DNA from: an uncultured Clostridia bacterium
GTDB lineage: Bacteria > Bacillota > Clostridia > Saccharofermentanales > DTU023
Reading direction: 5' to 3'
Assembly: GCA_937922005.1 (NCBI GenBank)
Contig: CAKZWV010000039.1
Location: 1 to 64,000 of the forward strand
DNA: 64,000 nt
The notes under the pieces were generated by a model. It did no database searches. It was not told the DNA's origin and saw only the letters and a list, made by a program, of their open reading frames with translations. Shown piece by piece: positions 45,102 through 53,316 of the stretch (position 1 is the stretch's first letter; the number at the start of each line of letters is the position of its first letter). Position numbers and translations under genes: made by a program.

Positions 45102-46523
45102 CTACTTTCCTTTCGCAATGGGCTCCAGGCGGGTCTGACCACCCATGTAAGCTTGGAGGACCTCGGGAATGTTGACCGACCCATCCTCATTTTGCCCCTG
45201 CTCCAGGAGGGCTGGGAAAATCCGACTTGTCGCTAAGCCCGAGGCATTTAAAGTATGTAAGAATTGTACTTTGCCAGCCCCATCCCGGTAGCGCATCATT
45301 CCCCTTCTTGCCTGGTAGTCGCCTGCCCAAGAAGCGGAACTCACTTCCTTATAGCCTTGCATGCTCGGGATATAGACCTCAATATCGAGCGTTTTACGCA
45401 TGGTCGCCGAGACATCGCCTGCTGCCAAAGCGCTCAACCGGCAATGCAGGCCTAGACCCGTTACTAGAGAAACGGCCTTCTTGACCAATTCATCCAAAGC
45501 CGATAAGCCCTGATCTGGCAGGCAGTACTGGAAGAGCTCCACCTTATTGAACTGGTGGCCCCGGATCATCCCCCGCTCTTCAGCCCGATAGCTGCCAGCC
45601 TCTCGCCGGTAGCAGGGGGTAAAGGCAAAGAACTTTTTCGGTAGATCAGCTTCCGCTAAAATTTCATCCCGGTAGAGGTTCACCAGGGCCGTTTCTGCCG
45701 TCGGCAGCAAGAACTGGCGGTTGGCTAAGCGAACATTCTGTCCATGGGTAGCCCCTTCTTGCTCTGCAGTCTCTTTCTGGTTAGCCCCCTTAGAGCCTCC
45801 CTTGGCGCTTCCTTGGGCTCCAGCCTCTGCGCCTAGCTCTTCATCAGGCCAATCATCTGCCCGGTCCTCGAGCCAAAAAACATCCTCTTCAAACTTGGGA
45901 AATTGCCCCGCCGTAAAGCCGCAAGCGTAGCGCAACAAATGCGGAGGCAGGAGCATCTCATAGCCATCAGCCAGGTGGGTCTGGACAAAATAATTCAGAA
46001 GGGCCCATTCCAGTTGTGCCCCCTTCCCGGTATAAATCCAAAAGCCATTCCCAGCCAGTTTGGCCCCCCGCTTATAATCGATGAGGCCCAAAGACTCCGC
46101 CAAAGTCACATGATCTTTCGCCGGATAAGAAAAGTCGGGCTGATCCCCATAGGATTCCACCACCCGGTTAGCTTCCTTGCCCCCCGCCTGCACGTCATCA
46201 TAGGGAAGGTTGGGGAGACCTGCTAGGAAGGTATCCTGCTCATTCTGCACCTCTTGCAAACCTGCCTCTTGGGCCTTAATCTCGTCGCCTAGGGCCCTTC
46301 CCTTTTCAATCACGGCCGAGATATCCTTTCCCTCCTTTTTCAGGACAGGGATACTGGCTGAAGTCTGATTTTTCTCTGCCTTTAACTTCTCCAGCTGCTG
46401 GATCTTCTCCCGGCGCTTGGCATCCAAAGCCAAAAACTCTTGTAAATCAACATGAAAATTCCGCTTGGCCAAAGCCTCTTCCACATAGGCTGGATTCTTT
46501 CTCAAAAGATTAATATCAATCAT
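45102..46523 (-). CDS. serS: Seryl-tRNA synthetase
   Basis: Charges tRNA-Ser and tRNA-Sec. N-terminal coiled-coil tRNA-binding arm (about 1-110), then the class II core with motif 2 FAFTPCYRREAGSYR and motif 3 NASGLATSR. A low-complexity insertion rich in Gly, Glu and Gln (about residues 218-262) sits just before LPTAET, which makes the protein 473 aa instead of about 425. No T-box leader could be recognised upstream. Confidence 0.97.
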   Translation of the reverse strand: MIDINLLRKNPAYVEEALAKRNFHVDLQEFLALDAKRREKIQQLEKLKAEKNQTSASIPVLKKEGKDISAVIEKGRALGDEIKAQEAGLQEVQNEQDTFLAGLPNLPYDDVQAGGKEANRVVESYGDQPDFSYPAKDHVTLAESLGLIDYKRGAKLAGNGFWIYTGKGAQLEWALLNYFVQTHLADGYEMLLPPHLLRYACGFTAGQFPKFEEDVFWLEDRADDWPDEELGAEAGAQGSAKGGSKGANQKETAEQEGATHGQNVRLANRQFLLPTAETALVNLYRDEILAEADLPKKFFAFTPCYRREAGSYRAEERGMIRGHQFNKVELFQYCLPDQGLSALDELVKKAVSLVTGLGLHCRLSALAAGDVSATMRKTLDIEVYIPSMQGYKEVSSASWAGDYQARRGMMRYRDGAGKVQFLHTLNASGLATSRIFPALLEQGQNEDGSVNIPEVLQAYMGGQTRLEPIAKGK

Positions 46524-46670
46524 GAAATCTCCCTTTCTCTATTATATGCCCCTAGGTCCCTGCGGGCGGCCCGGGAATATTTGTTCAGCTCGGTCTGAAT
46601 TATAACAAATCCTCCCTCTCTTGCCTAGATTGGCCCTTCTTGCCTTCCCAGGCTCTTCCTCCGCCTGCTT
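46524..46670. other. Gap between serS and the GH-like gene
   Basis: Two TATAAT-like -10 hexamers read toward serS lie here (near 46541 and 46600). A copy of GGAATATTTGT sits at 46574-46584. No T-box core (GGTGGNACCGCG) is seen. Confidence 0.4.
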
Positions 46671-48452
46671 TTAGGGCTGCGTCGGCTCTTGGGGGTTCTT
46701 GGACTCCCCCATGGCATTCATAATCTCAAAATACTCCTTGGTGTAAGCCTCAAAGTCGACATTCCAGAGGAGGCAGCCCCCAATGTCGTATTCTTCCAGG
46801 GCCCGGATCTGGTCTTGAACCTGAGTCGGTCCATAGGCCATGTAGTAACCTTGAGGCAAATATTCCGCTGTAAAAGCCTGGAGATAGGGACGAAGTCTTG
46901 CATAACCCGGTTGTTGGAAGGCCTTGGCTCCATCCCAGAGGGCATTGAGAACGACGTCATAGGGCTCTTGGTCGGGACGTTCAAAAAAAGCCTGACCAAT
47001 ATAGGAACCCACCCCATTCCCGGTGTAGGTATTGCTAGAGTTGGCGTAATGGGAGGGATAGATCATAGGGCTGAGGGTATAGATCCCGGTCAGACCAATG
47101 GTCTGCCAATCCTGGCCAATAGCGTGGCCATCGATTTCAGAGCTCAAGACGATAGAAAAGAGGTCGGCTCCCACCGGAGTTCCTAGATTACTCTGGAGCT
47201 CAATCCGAGCCGTCTCCAGAAAGCGGTTGATGGCCTCCCACTTCTCTGGAATGGCCTCGGGAGACGTTCCCTTGGGCCCGTATTGGGGAGTCACCCCCTC
47301 GTTATTGGCACCTGTGGGGAAGCGAACATAGTCAAATTGAATTTCATCCACCCCAAAACTGATAAGTTCCTTACAAATATCCAAGAGATAGGTCCAGTTC
47401 CGCTGGTCGTAGGGGTTGAGGAAAGAAGCATTGCCCTCCAAGCCATAGGTCAGGGGGGTTCCATCCGGTCCGATGAGGCAGTGGTCGGGCTCTTTTGCGG
47501 TCAAAACTTCGTCCTTAAAGCAGACAACCCGGGCAATGACTTTGACTCCTTGCTGGTGGCATTTGTTACAGATTTCCGGGAAGGAAAGATTGTCAATGGA
47601 AGCCTCTACCTTGACCGCCAAGGGGACCTTGCTCTGGTAGGTCAAACCATAACTTTCCTTGGCGTCAATGACAACAGCGTTTGCCTTGGTTCCAGCCATC
47701 ATCTGCAAGACTTGGTCGAGATTTTTGCCTCGACCCATGTAAGGGCCTCGGAGGTCTGGATAGGCCTTGGGTTGGAATTTCCCAGGTAAAAGCTCCTCAG
47801 GCAGGGGGCCAAAAAAGGCTTCGACACAAGCCAGGCGTGCAGGGTCTTCGATGCTAAGGCATCGCCCGCCCTGGGTTTGCGCGCCCGTAGCCAGACCATC
47901 GCCTTCCAGCCCGGACCCGTCAACTCCGGAACGAATCTCCCGAAGTTCGTCAGGGGCCTCCTCCCGGACGGGCATCATCGGTGGCAAGGTGCGAGCCAGG
48001 GTCGTCCGGTTCAAGGGAAGCTTCTCTCTATGGTAAATACCCGCAGCAAGGCCCGTCCCTAAGAGGACTAGATTCACCATTGCCAAAAAGAGGAATACAA
48101 AAAAAAGGGGCCTGGTCAGGGCGAGAGCCATCCTCATCCCCTGGGTCATCCCGCCCCGGGGTGGGGGTAAACTCAGTTTTCCTGAAGCTGTCGGTTCAGC
48201 CTCTCCATCGGAAGACCAAAACTCCTCCTGCTCCTCATAATCCTCGTAAAAGCCCTCGTACTGGCCTTCGTACTGGTCCTCGTATGGGTCCTCGTGCCAG
48301 TCTTCGTACTGATCCTCGTTGGGTGCCTCCTCCGACGAAGGCCGGGGAGGAGGTGAGGGAAGGGGAGCGGAAGAGCGAGGCGGGGGCGGTGGAAGATTTG
48401 TTACATTATCTTGGCTATTCTTGGTAAAAATGTTATTTCCTAAGTCTGTCAC
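46671..48452 (-). CDS. DUF4015-type putative glycoside hydrolase, membrane-anchored
   Basis: 593 aa. The N-terminus has Pro-rich and Tyr/Glu/Asp repeat tracts (DQYEDW, DQYEGQYEG) before one membrane helix (about 115-140). The extracellular domain (about 210-590) matches the DUF4015/COG1306 TIM-barrel type: RGPYMGRGKNLDQVLQM, NAVVIDAKE, DEIQFDYVRFPT and YPSHY. These are thought to act on cell-surface polysaccharide. The start is a GTG at 48452 with no clear ribosome site, so a short leader or a different start is possible. Divergent from the acyl-CoA ligase gene. Confidence 0.86.
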   Translation of the reverse strand: MTDLGNNIFTKNSQDNVTNLPPPPPRSSAPLPSPPPRPSSEEAPNEDQYEDWHEDPYEDQYEGQYEGFYEDYEEQEEFWSSDGEAEPTASGKLSLPPPRGGMTQGMRMALALTRPLFFVFLFLAMVNLVLLGTGLAAGIYHREKLPLNRTTLARTLPPMMPVREEAPDELREIRSGVDGSGLEGDGLATGAQTQGGRCLSIEDPARLACVEAFFGPLPEELLPGKFQPKAYPDLRGPYMGRGKNLDQVLQMMAGTKANAVVIDAKESYGLTYQSKVPLAVKVEASIDNLSFPEICNKCHQQGVKVIARVVCFKDEVLTAKEPDHCLIGPDGTPLTYGLEGNASFLNPYDQRNWTYLLDICKELISFGVDEIQFDYVRFPTGANNEGVTPQYGPKGTSPEAIPEKWEAINRFLETARIELQSNLGTPVGADLFSIVLSSEIDGHAIGQDWQTIGLTGIYTLSPMIYPSHYANSSNTYTGNGVGSYIGQAFFERPDQEPYDVVLNALWDGAKAFQQPGYARLRPYLQAFTAEYLPQGYYMAYGPTQVQDQIRALEEYDIGGCLLWNVDFEAYTKEYFEIMNAMGESKNPQEPTQP

Positions 48453-48492
48453 GGGCGTATTTTACCATAAGAAGGGGAAAAATGCTCTTCAA

Positions 48493-48521
48493 TTGGTAAA
48501 ATTACGATTCTGTTTTATAAT
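48493..48521 (+). promoter_or_regulatory. Sigma-A-like promoter of the acyl-CoA ligase gene
   Basis: TTGGTA (48493-48498), a 17-base spacer and TATAAT (48516-48521). Transcription would begin near 48528, about 35 bases before the ATG at 48563. Confidence 0.75.
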
Positions 48522-48562
48522 AGCCCTGTAGTTTATTCTGGATGGAGAGAGAGAACCACACT

Positions 48563-50548
48563 ATGTTCGTTTTTAATACGCAGCGCCCCCTGGGGATACG
48601 GAAATTTTTCGCCTTTACCTCACCCAGCGGTCATCCGAATCGTCCAAGCGGCGACCACCCTCTGGACCCCAGTAGGACGTCTGAGATGACGGCTGAAGAG
48701 GTGTTCCAGACCCAACGTAGCTTCAATTTTTATGGGTACGAACTTTATGATTTCGATGCTCGCCGGGAAATCAAGAATATTCGGGACCTTTTTTTCAATG
48801 GCCATGCGATCAATCCTGATGGAGTAGCTTTTGCCATCAAGGATCCCAGGATCCTAGGGATCAAGCCCAAATTTTCCAAAAAGGGCCGACTCCAGCGCCA
48901 CGAAAATTATATTCCCGTTTCCTTTACCCGAGTCTTAGCCGATATTCGTGGTTTTGGCACTGCCCTCATGCGCCTACCCCATCGGCCTCGGCGGATCGCT
49001 ATTCTTGGAGAAGACCGCTATGAGTGGTATATTGCCTACCTGGCAACGACCTTCGGACTCGGGGTAGTCGTTCCCATCGAAAAGGACCTCAAGGCAGAAG
49101 AGCTCCGAGAGCTTTTGATCCGGTCAGAGGCTGACACCCTGATCACCACAGCAAGTAAGCTGGATGCTTTGTCCGTAATTACAGATGCCCCCAACCTTTT
49201 ACACCTGATCTATACGGATGACTTGAAAGATGCGGCCAGCTTGGCCAAAGACAAGGCCTACGAGGTCCACAGTTTCTGGGATCTGATGGAAGCGGGAAAG
49301 GACTATTATAAGGAAGATAAGAGTTTTGATGACCTGGTCATTGACGAACATGCCTTAGGAATCTTACTCTTTACCTCCGGCACGGTATCCAAGTCCAAGG
49401 CGGTCATGCTCACCCAGGCCAATATTACCCAAGATGTCTTTCACGTCCTCCACTATGTGGATATCGATCGTCATGACTTTCTCCTCTCCGTCTTACCCCT
49501 CCACCACACCTATGAATGTACGGCGGGCTTCTTGGCCCCCCTGTCCCTGGGGGCAGGCATTGCAGTCTGTGATGGTCTTCGCTATATTAGCAAAAATCTC
49601 ATGGAAATCCAGCCTACTATCATGATTGTGGTTCCCCTCATTTTGGAAGCCTTCGACAAAAAAATACAAAAGGCCATTGGGGCCAATCAAAGGCTCTCCA
49701 AAACTTTCCACTATGTCAATCGCTTCTCCAACTTCCTCCTCAAGCATGCCGTCGACACCCGTCGCCTCTTCTTCCGCAAAATTTTAGACCAATTTGGGGG
49801 GAAGATCCGGATGATCATCACTGGAGGGGCTGCCATCAACGGCGACATCGTCCAGCGTTTCAATGATTACGGGATTATTTGTCTGCAAGGTTATGGTATT
49901 ACAGAAGGTTCTCCCATCGTGGCAGTCAACCGCCGTGATTATAACAAACCCTCTTCCGTAGGTCTGGCCTTACCGGACACGGAGATCCGCATCGACAAGC
50001 TGGATGAGTCCGGCAATGGGGAAATTATTGTCCGGGGGCCCACGATTATGATGGGTTATTATAAGGATCCGGAGAAGACAGCAGAAGCCCTCGACCAAGA
50101 TGGCTTTTATCATACGGGCGACTTGGGGCACTTTGACCGCCAGGGCTTCCTCCATATCGTAGGCCGCCAAGCCAATCTCATCGTCACAACGAACGGGAAA
50201 AATATTTATGCCGAAGAGCTGGAAACCCTCTTGCTGGCCTATGAAGAGATAGAAGAGTGTGTGGTCTTTGCCCATCTGAGCAGTAAAGATAAGGGGAAGA
50301 TCGAGGTCTGGGCTGAGGTTTTCCCCTCTCGGACTGGTCTCGACCAAAATCCAACCCTCCAGGGTAAGGACCTCTGCGGAAAAGAAGTTCGAGCCCGGAT
50401 AGAGGAAATCATCGCCGAGGTTAACCAGAGCTTGGTCTATTATAAGCATATCGTGGATTTTCGCCTGCGCCCTGATGAATTCGAGAAAAACGCTTCTCAT
50501 AAAATCAAGCGGCAGAATTTTATCTTGGACAAAAAACACAAAAAATAA
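48563..50548 (+). CDS. Long-chain fatty acid-CoA ligase-like AMP-forming enzyme
   Basis: Adenylates a carboxylic acid and joins it to CoA. The 661-aa protein has P-loop LLFTSGTVSKSKAVML (a little divergent: S in place of G before K), YGITEGSPIVAVN, and TGDLGHFDRQGFLHIVGR with the terminal lysine motif HKIKRQNF. I prefer ATG 48563 to that at 48542 because the promoter's start site lies near 48528 and a GAGAGAG precedes it. Substrate is inferred from length only. Confidence 0.9.
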   Translation: MFVFNTQRPLGIRKFFAFTSPSGHPNRPSGDHPLDPSRTSEMTAEEVFQTQRSFNFYGYELYDFDARREIKNIRDLFFNGHAINPDGVAFAIKDPRILGIKPKFSKKGRLQRHENYIPVSFTRVLADIRGFGTALMRLPHRPRRIAILGEDRYEWYIAYLATTFGLGVVVPIEKDLKAEELRELLIRSEADTLITTASKLDALSVITDAPNLLHLIYTDDLKDAASLAKDKAYEVHSFWDLMEAGKDYYKEDKSFDDLVIDEHALGILLFTSGTVSKSKAVMLTQANITQDVFHVLHYVDIDRHDFLLSVLPLHHTYECTAGFLAPLSLGAGIAVCDGLRYISKNLMEIQPTIMIVVPLILEAFDKKIQKAIGANQRLSKTFHYVNRFSNFLLKHAVDTRRLFFRKILDQFGGKIRMIITGGAAINGDIVQRFNDYGIICLQGYGITEGSPIVAVNRRDYNKPSSVGLALPDTEIRIDKLDESGNGEIIVRGPTIMMGYYKDPEKTAEALDQDGFYHTGDLGHFDRQGFLHIVGRQANLIVTTNGKNIYAEELETLLLAYEEIEECVVFAHLSSKDKGKIEVWAEVFPSRTGLDQNPTLQGKDLCGKEVRARIEEIIAEVNQSLVYYKHIVDFRLRPDEFEKNASHKIKRQNFILDKKHKK

Positions 50549-50607
50549 TAGGATAGCTTTCACTGTGCGGGGTCAGCCCCGAATGATGACAAGAAAGGAT
50601 CTCATCT

Positions 50608-51327
50608 ATGAAATACCATGCTCTATTCCCCCATTTCCCAACTTCTGGGAGGGTCCAGTCCTGGCTCCGATCCAGTGGAGTGACGTATTTGCTTGTCGGC
50701 CTTTTGGCCCTGGGCCTGGTCTCCTGCCAAAAGCCGGCCAAGCCCCAAGGCTCTTCTAACCCAATGAGCCAAGAATCCCAAGCAGACTCTCCTTCCAAGC
50801 CCTCGGACGGCACAGACTCTGATTCAACAAGCTCTGATTCCACAAGCTCTGAGGATAAATCAGAGGAGACATCCGGAGAAAAGCCGAAGGAGGCGGATGC
50901 CCTCTTTGGAGAGACGGAAGGCCTCGAAGCTCGGGACTTTCCCGTCCCAGGTACCAAAGTGGTAATGGGCAAGGAGGGCGATGAGGCTCAGCATGAGGTC
51001 CTTCCTTACGACTTTGACGACTGGATGTCCCTGCAAAGTAAGCCGATCCTAATAGATTTCTGGTCACCTTCCTGTGGCCCTTGTCAGGCTATCGCTCCGG
51101 TCATTGACGATTTAGGAGTGGAATTTCAGGGCAAAGCCTGGGTGGTCAAGTCACAAGTTGAGAAAGATCCTGATCTCGCCAGGGCCTATAAGGTCCAAGC
51201 TATCCCCAGCTTTTTCATCTTCTACCAAGGTAAAGTTGTCGATACCACAGTGGGGGCTGGCCCTGAGACTGCTGATCAGCTCCGTAAAAAGCTCCAGGAA
51301 CTAGTGGATCAAAGCAGCAAAGATTAA
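50608..51327 (+). CDS. Thioredoxin-like lipoprotein
   Basis: 240-aa exported thioredoxin. A signal sequence with lipobox LGLVSC (Cys at about 42) is followed by a Ser/Asp-rich linker (about 45-105), then a thioredoxin domain with CGPC in FWSPSCGPCQAIAP and cis-Pro in VQAIPSFFIFY. Expected to sit on the outer face of the membrane and reduce or form disulfides. AGAAAGGA precedes the ATG. It follows the ligase in the same direction. Confidence 0.92.
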   Translation: MKYHALFPHFPTSGRVQSWLRSSGVTYLLVGLLALGLVSCQKPAKPQGSSNPMSQESQADSPSKPSDGTDSDSTSSDSTSSEDKSEETSGEKPKEADALFGETEGLEARDFPVPGTKVVMGKEGDEAQHEVLPYDFDDWMSLQSKPILIDFWSPSCGPCQAIAPVIDDLGVEFQGKAWVVKSQVEKDPDLARAYKVQAIPSFFIFYQGKVVDTTVGAGPETADQLRKKLQELVDQSSKD

Positions 51328-51347
51328 TTTGACGCTGTCTCTCGTGG

Positions 51348-51384
51348 CTGACTGGCACTGTGACAGCTGGTCAGGATATTTTTT
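51348..51384 (+). terminator. Weak terminator after the thioredoxin gene
   Basis: CTGACTGGC and GCTGGTCAG form an imperfect hairpin followed by a run of Ts (TATTTTTTATATTTT). Confidence 0.55.
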
Positions 51385-51403
51385 ATATTTTCAGTCAAAA
51401 GAC

Positions 51404-51432
51404 TTGACAAGACTTTTTTTATCCGCTATACT
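51404..51432 (+). promoter_or_regulatory. Consensus promoter of the tRNA operon
   Basis: TTGACA (51404-51409), 17-base spacer, TATACT (51427-51432). It is 33 bases upstream of tRNA-Met. Confidence 0.9.
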
Positions 51433-51464
51433 CTGATGGTCTGCTTGTGGAAGACTTCTCACAA

Positions 51465-51541
51465 GGCTGCGTAGCTCAGTTGGCCAGAGCATTCGGTTCA
51501 TACCCGACAGGTCGTAGGTTCAAGTCCCACCGCAGCCACCA
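51465..51541 (+). tRNA. tRNA-Met(CAT), elongator type
   Basis: 77 nt including encoded CCA. Acceptor stem GGCTGCG/CGCAGCC with a G1-C72 pair, anticodon CAT in loop TTCATAC. Paired 1-72 indicates elongator Met or a lysidine-modified Ile tRNA; the former is more likely. Confidence 0.95.
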
Positions 51542-51544
51542 TTT

Positions 51545-51619
51545 GGCCCGTTAGTCAAGCGGTTAAGACATCGCCCTTTCACGGCGACGGCATGAGTTCG
51601 AATCTCGTACGGGTCACCA
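51545..51619 (+). tRNA. tRNA-Glu(TTC)
   Basis: 75 nt including encoded CCA; acceptor GGCCCGT/ACGGGTC with a G·T pair, anticodon TTC. Three bases separate it from tRNA-Met. Confidence 0.96.
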
Positions 51620-51631
51620 ATACCATAAGCA

Positions 51632-51658
51632 GAGCGGGACAATGTCCCGCTCTTTTTT
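51632..51658 (+). terminator. Rho-independent terminator in the tRNA cluster
   Basis: GAGCGGGAC-AAT-GTCCCGCTC perfect stem with TTTTTT. It lies between tRNA-Glu and tRNA-Val; tRNA-Val starts directly after, so read-through is needed unless it has its own promoter. Confidence 0.93.
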
Positions 51659-51660
51659 AT

Positions 51661-51737
51661 GGGTGCTTAGCTCAGTTGGTTAGAGCGCTACCTTCACACG
51701 GTAGAGGTCGTTGGTTCGAGTCCAATAGCACCCACCA
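51661..51737 (+). tRNA. tRNA-Val(CAC)
   Basis: 77 nt with encoded CCA; acceptor GGGTGCT/AGCACCC, anticodon CAC in loop TTCACAC. No separate promoter is visible between the terminator and its start. Confidence 0.95.
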
Positions 51738-51754
51738 CAAGCAGTAAAGGGATT

Positions 51755-51787
51755 ACGTAGGAAGCTTTTGCTTCCTACGTTTTTTTA
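51755..51787 (+). terminator. Rho-independent terminator after tRNA-Val
   Basis: ACGTAGGAAGC pairs perfectly with GCTTCCTACGT over a short T loop, followed by seven Ts. Confidence 0.95.
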
Positions 51788-51887
51788 TGTCTATTTTCTC
51801 TTAGTTACGATTTTTCTGGACCTTTCTCCTTGCAAAGTCTAAGGCCTTCGTACAAATCTTTCTCATGCAAGAAAGGAAAAATTGCGG

Positions 51888-51893
51888 TATAAT
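51888..51893 (+). promoter_or_regulatory. -10 element of the rnf operon
   Basis: TATAAT 93 bases before rnfC; a -35 box is not clear. Transcription from here would include the leader hairpin at 51910-51953. Confidence 0.55.
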
Positions 51894-51909
51894 GACAACT
51901 GTATCAAAG

Positions 51910-51953
51910 TTGCGACAGGGCTGGTTTGCTCTGCCGAACGGGTTCTGTTGCAA
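51910..51953 (+). ncRNA. Candidate structured leader of the rnf operon
   Basis: TTGCGACAG (51910-51918) pairs with CTGTTGCAA (51945-51953, one G·T), enclosing GGC...GCC and a conserved-looking single-stranded GAACGGGTT. It is a small compact element between the -10 and rnfC. Possibly a riboswitch; a Na+-responsive class would make sense for an ion-pumping Rnf complex, but this is only an idea. Confidence 0.35.
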
Positions 51954-51985
51954 GGAGTAAGGTTTCATAAAAGTTAGGAGTACGT

Positions 51986-53302
51986 ATGAGTTTTTTCACT
52001 CGGATTGGTATTCATCCCAATCCTAATAAACATACCTCCGGCCTGGACCTCAAGGTGGTCTCAGGCATCAAGAAGGTACGAATTCCTATGAATATGCAGA
52101 TTGGCCCTGGTGCCAAGCCCTGCGTCGCCAAAGGAGATAAGGTAAAAGTCGGTCAAATGATCGGTGAACCAACGGCCTTTATGGGAGTTCCTGTTCACGC
52201 TTCCCTCTCGGGGACCGTAACGGCGGTAACCCAATTCGTCGCCAGCAACGGGCGGATGTCGGACATTGTTGAGATCGAAAGCGATCGGAAAATGACCGTC
52301 GATGAGAGTTGTGTACCCCATGATCCTCAGACCAAGGAAGAGTTCGTCCAATGTGTCCGCGATGCCGGCTTAGTAGGATTAGGAGGAGCAGGGTTCCCAA
52401 CCCATGTCAAGCTCTCTCCCCCACCCGACAAGACCGTGGATCATTTGCTGGTAAACGCCATGGAGTGCGAGCCCTTCATCACTTCTGATGACTGGCTCTT
52501 AGTCCACCACGCTGACGAGATCCTCCAAGGTATTGCCAAGGTCTTGAAGTTTTGTAACATTCCGGCTGCGACCATCTGCTTAGAGGATAACAAACCCATA
52601 GGAATCTGGGCTGTACAAGAAGTCTTGAAAAAAGATCCGGCTCTCCGTGAGAAGATTGCCATCGAAATTATGAAGGCCCGCTACCCCCTGGGTGCTGAAA
52701 AATTCTTGATTGAGAAGGCCTTGGGCAGGATCGTTCCCTCGGGAGGTCTGCCCCACGATGCTGGGGTCCTCGTAATGAATGTGGGAACCGCCCGCTACAT
52801 CGAGTACTATTTGAAGACCGGGATCCCCTTGGTCGAAAAGATCCTCACCATTGATGGCTCTGCCGTGGCCATCCCGGGGGTCTACCAAGTTCCTGTGGGA
52901 GCTTCCATTGCCGACGTCATCCAGTTGACAGGTGGTTTTGCCGCCGTACCCAATAAGATCATCATGGGAGGTCCCATGATGGGGATTGCCGTCGACACAG
53001 AAGACAGCCCTATTCTAAAAAACAATAACGCCATTTTGTGCTTCGATGCCAAGGATTCAGCCATTCCAACTGAATCTCCTTGTATCCGTTGTGGAAGATG
53101 TGTCGATGTCTGTCCTATGGGGCTCATGCCCTCCAATTTGGATAAGGCAGCCCGAAAAGCCAACGTAGAGACCCTCCAGGCCCTCTCTGTTATGGACTGT
53201 ATCGAGTGCGGCTCTTGCACTTATATTTGTCCGGCCAAGCGCTACTTAGTCCAGAATATTAAGCTGGGCAAGGCTCAGGTCCGCCTTGCCAGTAAGAAAT
53301 AA
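51986..53302 (+). CDS. rnfC: Rnf complex subunit C
   Basis: Membrane-peripheral NADH- and flavin-binding subunit that passes electrons between NAD and ferredoxin through Rnf. The 438-aa protein has GLGGAGFPTHVKLSP, LVNAMECEPFI, and two [4Fe-4S] motifs, CIRCGRCVDVCP and CIECGSCTYICPAK. AGGAG five bases before ATG. First of six rnf genes (CDGEAB), the usual Clostridia order. Confidence 0.98.
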   Translation: MSFFTRIGIHPNPNKHTSGLDLKVVSGIKKVRIPMNMQIGPGAKPCVAKGDKVKVGQMIGEPTAFMGVPVHASLSGTVTAVTQFVASNGRMSDIVEIESDRKMTVDESCVPHDPQTKEEFVQCVRDAGLVGLGGAGFPTHVKLSPPPDKTVDHLLVNAMECEPFITSDDWLLVHHADEILQGIAKVLKFCNIPAATICLEDNKPIGIWAVQEVLKKDPALREKIAIEIMKARYPLGAEKFLIEKALGRIVPSGGLPHDAGVLVMNVGTARYIEYYLKTGIPLVEKILTIDGSAVAIPGVYQVPVGASIADVIQLTGGFAAVPNKIIMGGPMMGIAVDTEDSPILKNNNAILCFDAKDSAIPTESPCIRCGRCVDVCPMGLMPSNLDKAARKANVETLQALSVMDCIECGSCTYICPAKRYLVQNIKLGKAQVRLASKK

Positions 53303-53316
53303 AGGAGGATGGCCCT

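Noticed and set aside
46524..46670. T-box leader before serS
   Set aside because: No GGTGGNACCGCG-like core and too short a region.
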